From Candidatus Cardinium sp. cBcalN2 (GTDB lineage Bacteria > Bacteroidota > Bacteroidia > Cytophagales > Amoebophilaceae), in the NCBI RefSeq assembly GCF_022810445.1, contig NZ_JAACGD010000003.1, positions 1 to 15,178 of the forward strand: 15,178 nt of DNA. The letters are read 5' to 3'. A program made the translations under genes and the position numbers. Shown in pieces: positions 13,768 to 15,178 of the stretch; position 1 is the stretch's first letter; each line of letters opens with the position of its first letter. Below the pieces are notes generated by a model. It saw only the letters and a list, made by a program, of their open reading frames with translations. It did not search any database and was not told the origin of the DNA.

Positions 13768-15049
13768 TCAACGTTTAACAAATTCCTCGATCTTAACTAG
13801 GGTTTCAGGGCTATCCAATGTACCTGTAATACCAAAATCGTCAGAAGAAATATGGGTAGTATTAGCAATAGTAACTGCATGGTAATTTGGGCTCTTTGCA
13901 AGAGTAGTGGTTCCAAGCTGACTATAAAGCGGAATAATAAAATCATGACTTTGGTCAACATTCTCTTTTCCAACAATCAATTTTGTAAATAGATTATCCA
14001 AGTATGGGGTAATCGGGGTAATCAATGAGATAAAAACCAACAATTCACTAGTTAGCTCATCTTTTGATTCAAGTGATTCAAGGATAAGTTTATTCAATAG
14101 CTTACTGAGAAAGCATACTCCGCCTATTCCTAGCATAGGAATATTTAATTTGAGAAGTCGAGCCCGAATATCAAGTAAAGCTGGGCTTCCTTCTACTAAG
14201 TCTTGTAGACCTGGTTGTTTAACCAACTGAAAGCTTAGACCAAATTTAGAAAATAACTCAATAAGGGAATCAGTTATGAAAGAGCAGAATGGTTTAACCT
14301 GCTCCTCTTGCATATCAGAAAAAATATGTTTTTCAACATATTGCGACAACATATTGCGACAATGAGTCTTTATCCTTGAATCTAAGCAGAGGAATACCTT
14401 CGAATGGTGTATTAATGCCAACAACTTTTACTTTATAACCTGCTTCTTGGAGTTTAGGTGCTAAAGCAGATACACGAAGTCCTCCTTGACTATGGCCAAT
14501 GAGTATGATAGGACGCTGCTTAGCGTCAGGTATAGTAGAAATTTTTTCTAAGAATTCTTTATGACATTTTTCAACTTGTTTCTCTATAGAAAGAGAGGAG
14601 GTTGCTTCTTGTGTTACACTTGATGAAGGGATTACTTTCGAATCGGGAAATTTTTCAAGAAGTTTTTTTTGGAAAGAGTCAAAACGATCAGGAGTATCGT
14701 TCCACCCATGTGCTAGAAAAAAGATGGGTGGCTGACTTGTAACTACATTCGGATTAGGATTAGCCGTACTATCATCTTTTGATCTATTAAAGCTATTAGC
14801 ACTAGTAAGGAGAGTGGTATCAGCACCGCCACTAGGATCACTACAGAGAGCAGCGTCAGTAGCATCAGTAGAGGGAGTAGAGCCAGTAGCGTTGGAGGCT
14901 ACCTTAGGAGGACTATTCGGTGGGCTATTGTCCTTGCATTCACAACCAATAAACAACAAAGAAATAGATATGAAAAAGGGAATAGTAAGGTACAATAGCT
15001 TGGTTATCTTGTTATAGGAACTTTTTCTAGAGATGGGCTGAACGTGCAT
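13768..15049 (-). pseudogene. Lipoprotein alpha/beta-hydrolase (lipase), split by a 13-bp duplication
   Basis: The N-terminal part (238 codons, 15049 to 14333) has a long signal segment with lipobox LFIGC (Cys36). A T/S/P/N-rich linker (about 40-105), the oxyanion-type HGW (114-116) and the nucleophile motif GHSQGG (Ser187) follow. It then runs out of frame and stops after KDSLSQYVVAIC. The continuing frame resumes as SQYVEKHIFSDMQEE and ends at 13768. It carries GLQDLVEGSPALLDI, then SHDFIIPLYSQ with the likely catalytic Asp, and TTHISSDDFG with the likely His (about 365 and 395 in the joined numbering). The break is at a direct 13-bp repeat (14334-14362); removing one copy restores a 422-residue protein. 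As read, the product lacks Asp and His and should be inactive. Fairly good preservation of the second half suggests recent breakage, switching by slippage, or a sequence error. The substrate is unknown; lipids or esters at the cell surface are likely. Confidence 0.85.
14334..14362. repeat. 13-bp tandem duplication causing the lipase frameshift
   Basis: The unit CAACATATTGCGA repeats with period 13; every base from 14334 to 14349 equals the base 13 further on (2.2 copies). Thirteen is one more than a multiple of three, so two units shift the frame, whereas one unit would give the continuous reading SLSQYVEKHIF. Confidence 0.95.
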
Positions 15050-15178
15050 GATAAGTAACGGTTAGGTAATTTTTTTAACTATATGGCAATTAGACAAACT
15101 CTTAATAGTCGTAAATAATTGCAATTTTAAGCAAAAATAAAGTTATATGCAAAAATTATTGTATCTGTTCATGACACT
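15050..15178. other. Upstream region of the lipase gene
   Basis: Very AT-rich. No exact TAnnTTTG promoter was found for the minus strand. GTATCTGTTCA at 15161-15171 equals part of the 13-mer flanking rpn-mnmA, and the window ends seven bases later. Confidence 0.35.

Noticed and set aside
14333..14424. Separate start for the downstream lipase frame (ATG at 14424)
   Set aside because: The first 24 codons or so overlap the upstream lipase frame out of register; the downstream frame is the broken 3' half of the same gene.
1..15178. CRISPR array or known antiphage defence system
   Set aside because: No regularly spaced direct repeats with unique spacers and no defence gene cluster; the repeats seen are either palindromes or gapless tandem units.

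Overview
This window (about 15.2 kb, AT-rich) looks like the chromosome of a host-associated Bacteroidota bacterium, most likely Amoebophilaceae (the Cardinium/Amoebophilus group). This placement is an inference. It rests on Bacteroidota-type ribosomal proteins in the order rplM-rpsI-rpsB-tsf, a TTTG/TAnnTTTG promoter, a beta-barrel outer membrane protein, an ankyrin-repeat lipoprotein, an Rpn-type PD-(D/E)XK nuclease with a QGL repeat tail, and many decayed or repetitive intergenic stretches. No species can be fixed from the sequence alone. Nearly everything is on the minus strand; only yraN reads on the plus strand.

Layout. 1-370: the end of a palindromic repeat copy that runs off the window, then non-coding DNA. 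370-1630: a small outer membrane barrel gene (-) divergent from yraN (+). 1717-2607: a repeat copy abutting the stop of an ankyrin lipoprotein (-). 2608-3251: a gene-poor, probably decayed stretch. 3252-5818: a compact M23 peptidase-bactofilin-fabV operon (transcribed right to left), combining cell-wall hydrolysis, a cell-shape scaffold and fatty-acid elongation. 5981-6177: tRNA-Leu(GAG) and tRNA-Val(GAC). 6301-6579: repeats and hairpins. 6623-8772: an rpn-mnmA pair. 8873-9080: two more half-copies of the palindromic repeat. 9079-11909: the rplM-rpsI-rpsB-tsf translation operon with a clear promoter. 12107-13369: an M16-fold protein that has lost its zinc motif. 13383-13505: a possible transposase remnant. 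13768-15049: a lipoprotein lipase gene split by a 13-bp tandem duplication.

The most notable signals are structural. (1) A family of dispersed imperfect palindromes has five half-copies or copies here, several lying directly on or beside stop codons. (2) A second repeat, about 65 bp, is shared by the mnmA downstream region and the rpsB-tsf gap, where it runs exactly to the rpsB stop codon. (3) The rpn-mnmA pair lies between inverted 13-mers with the palindromic repeats just outside. (4) The lipase frameshift is explained exactly by a duplication that could revert by slippage, leaving open whether it is a pseudogene, an on/off switch or an assembly error. I do not see a complete new defence or mobile system; the best candidates for something undescribed are the palindromic repeat family and the bracketed rpn-mnmA cassette.
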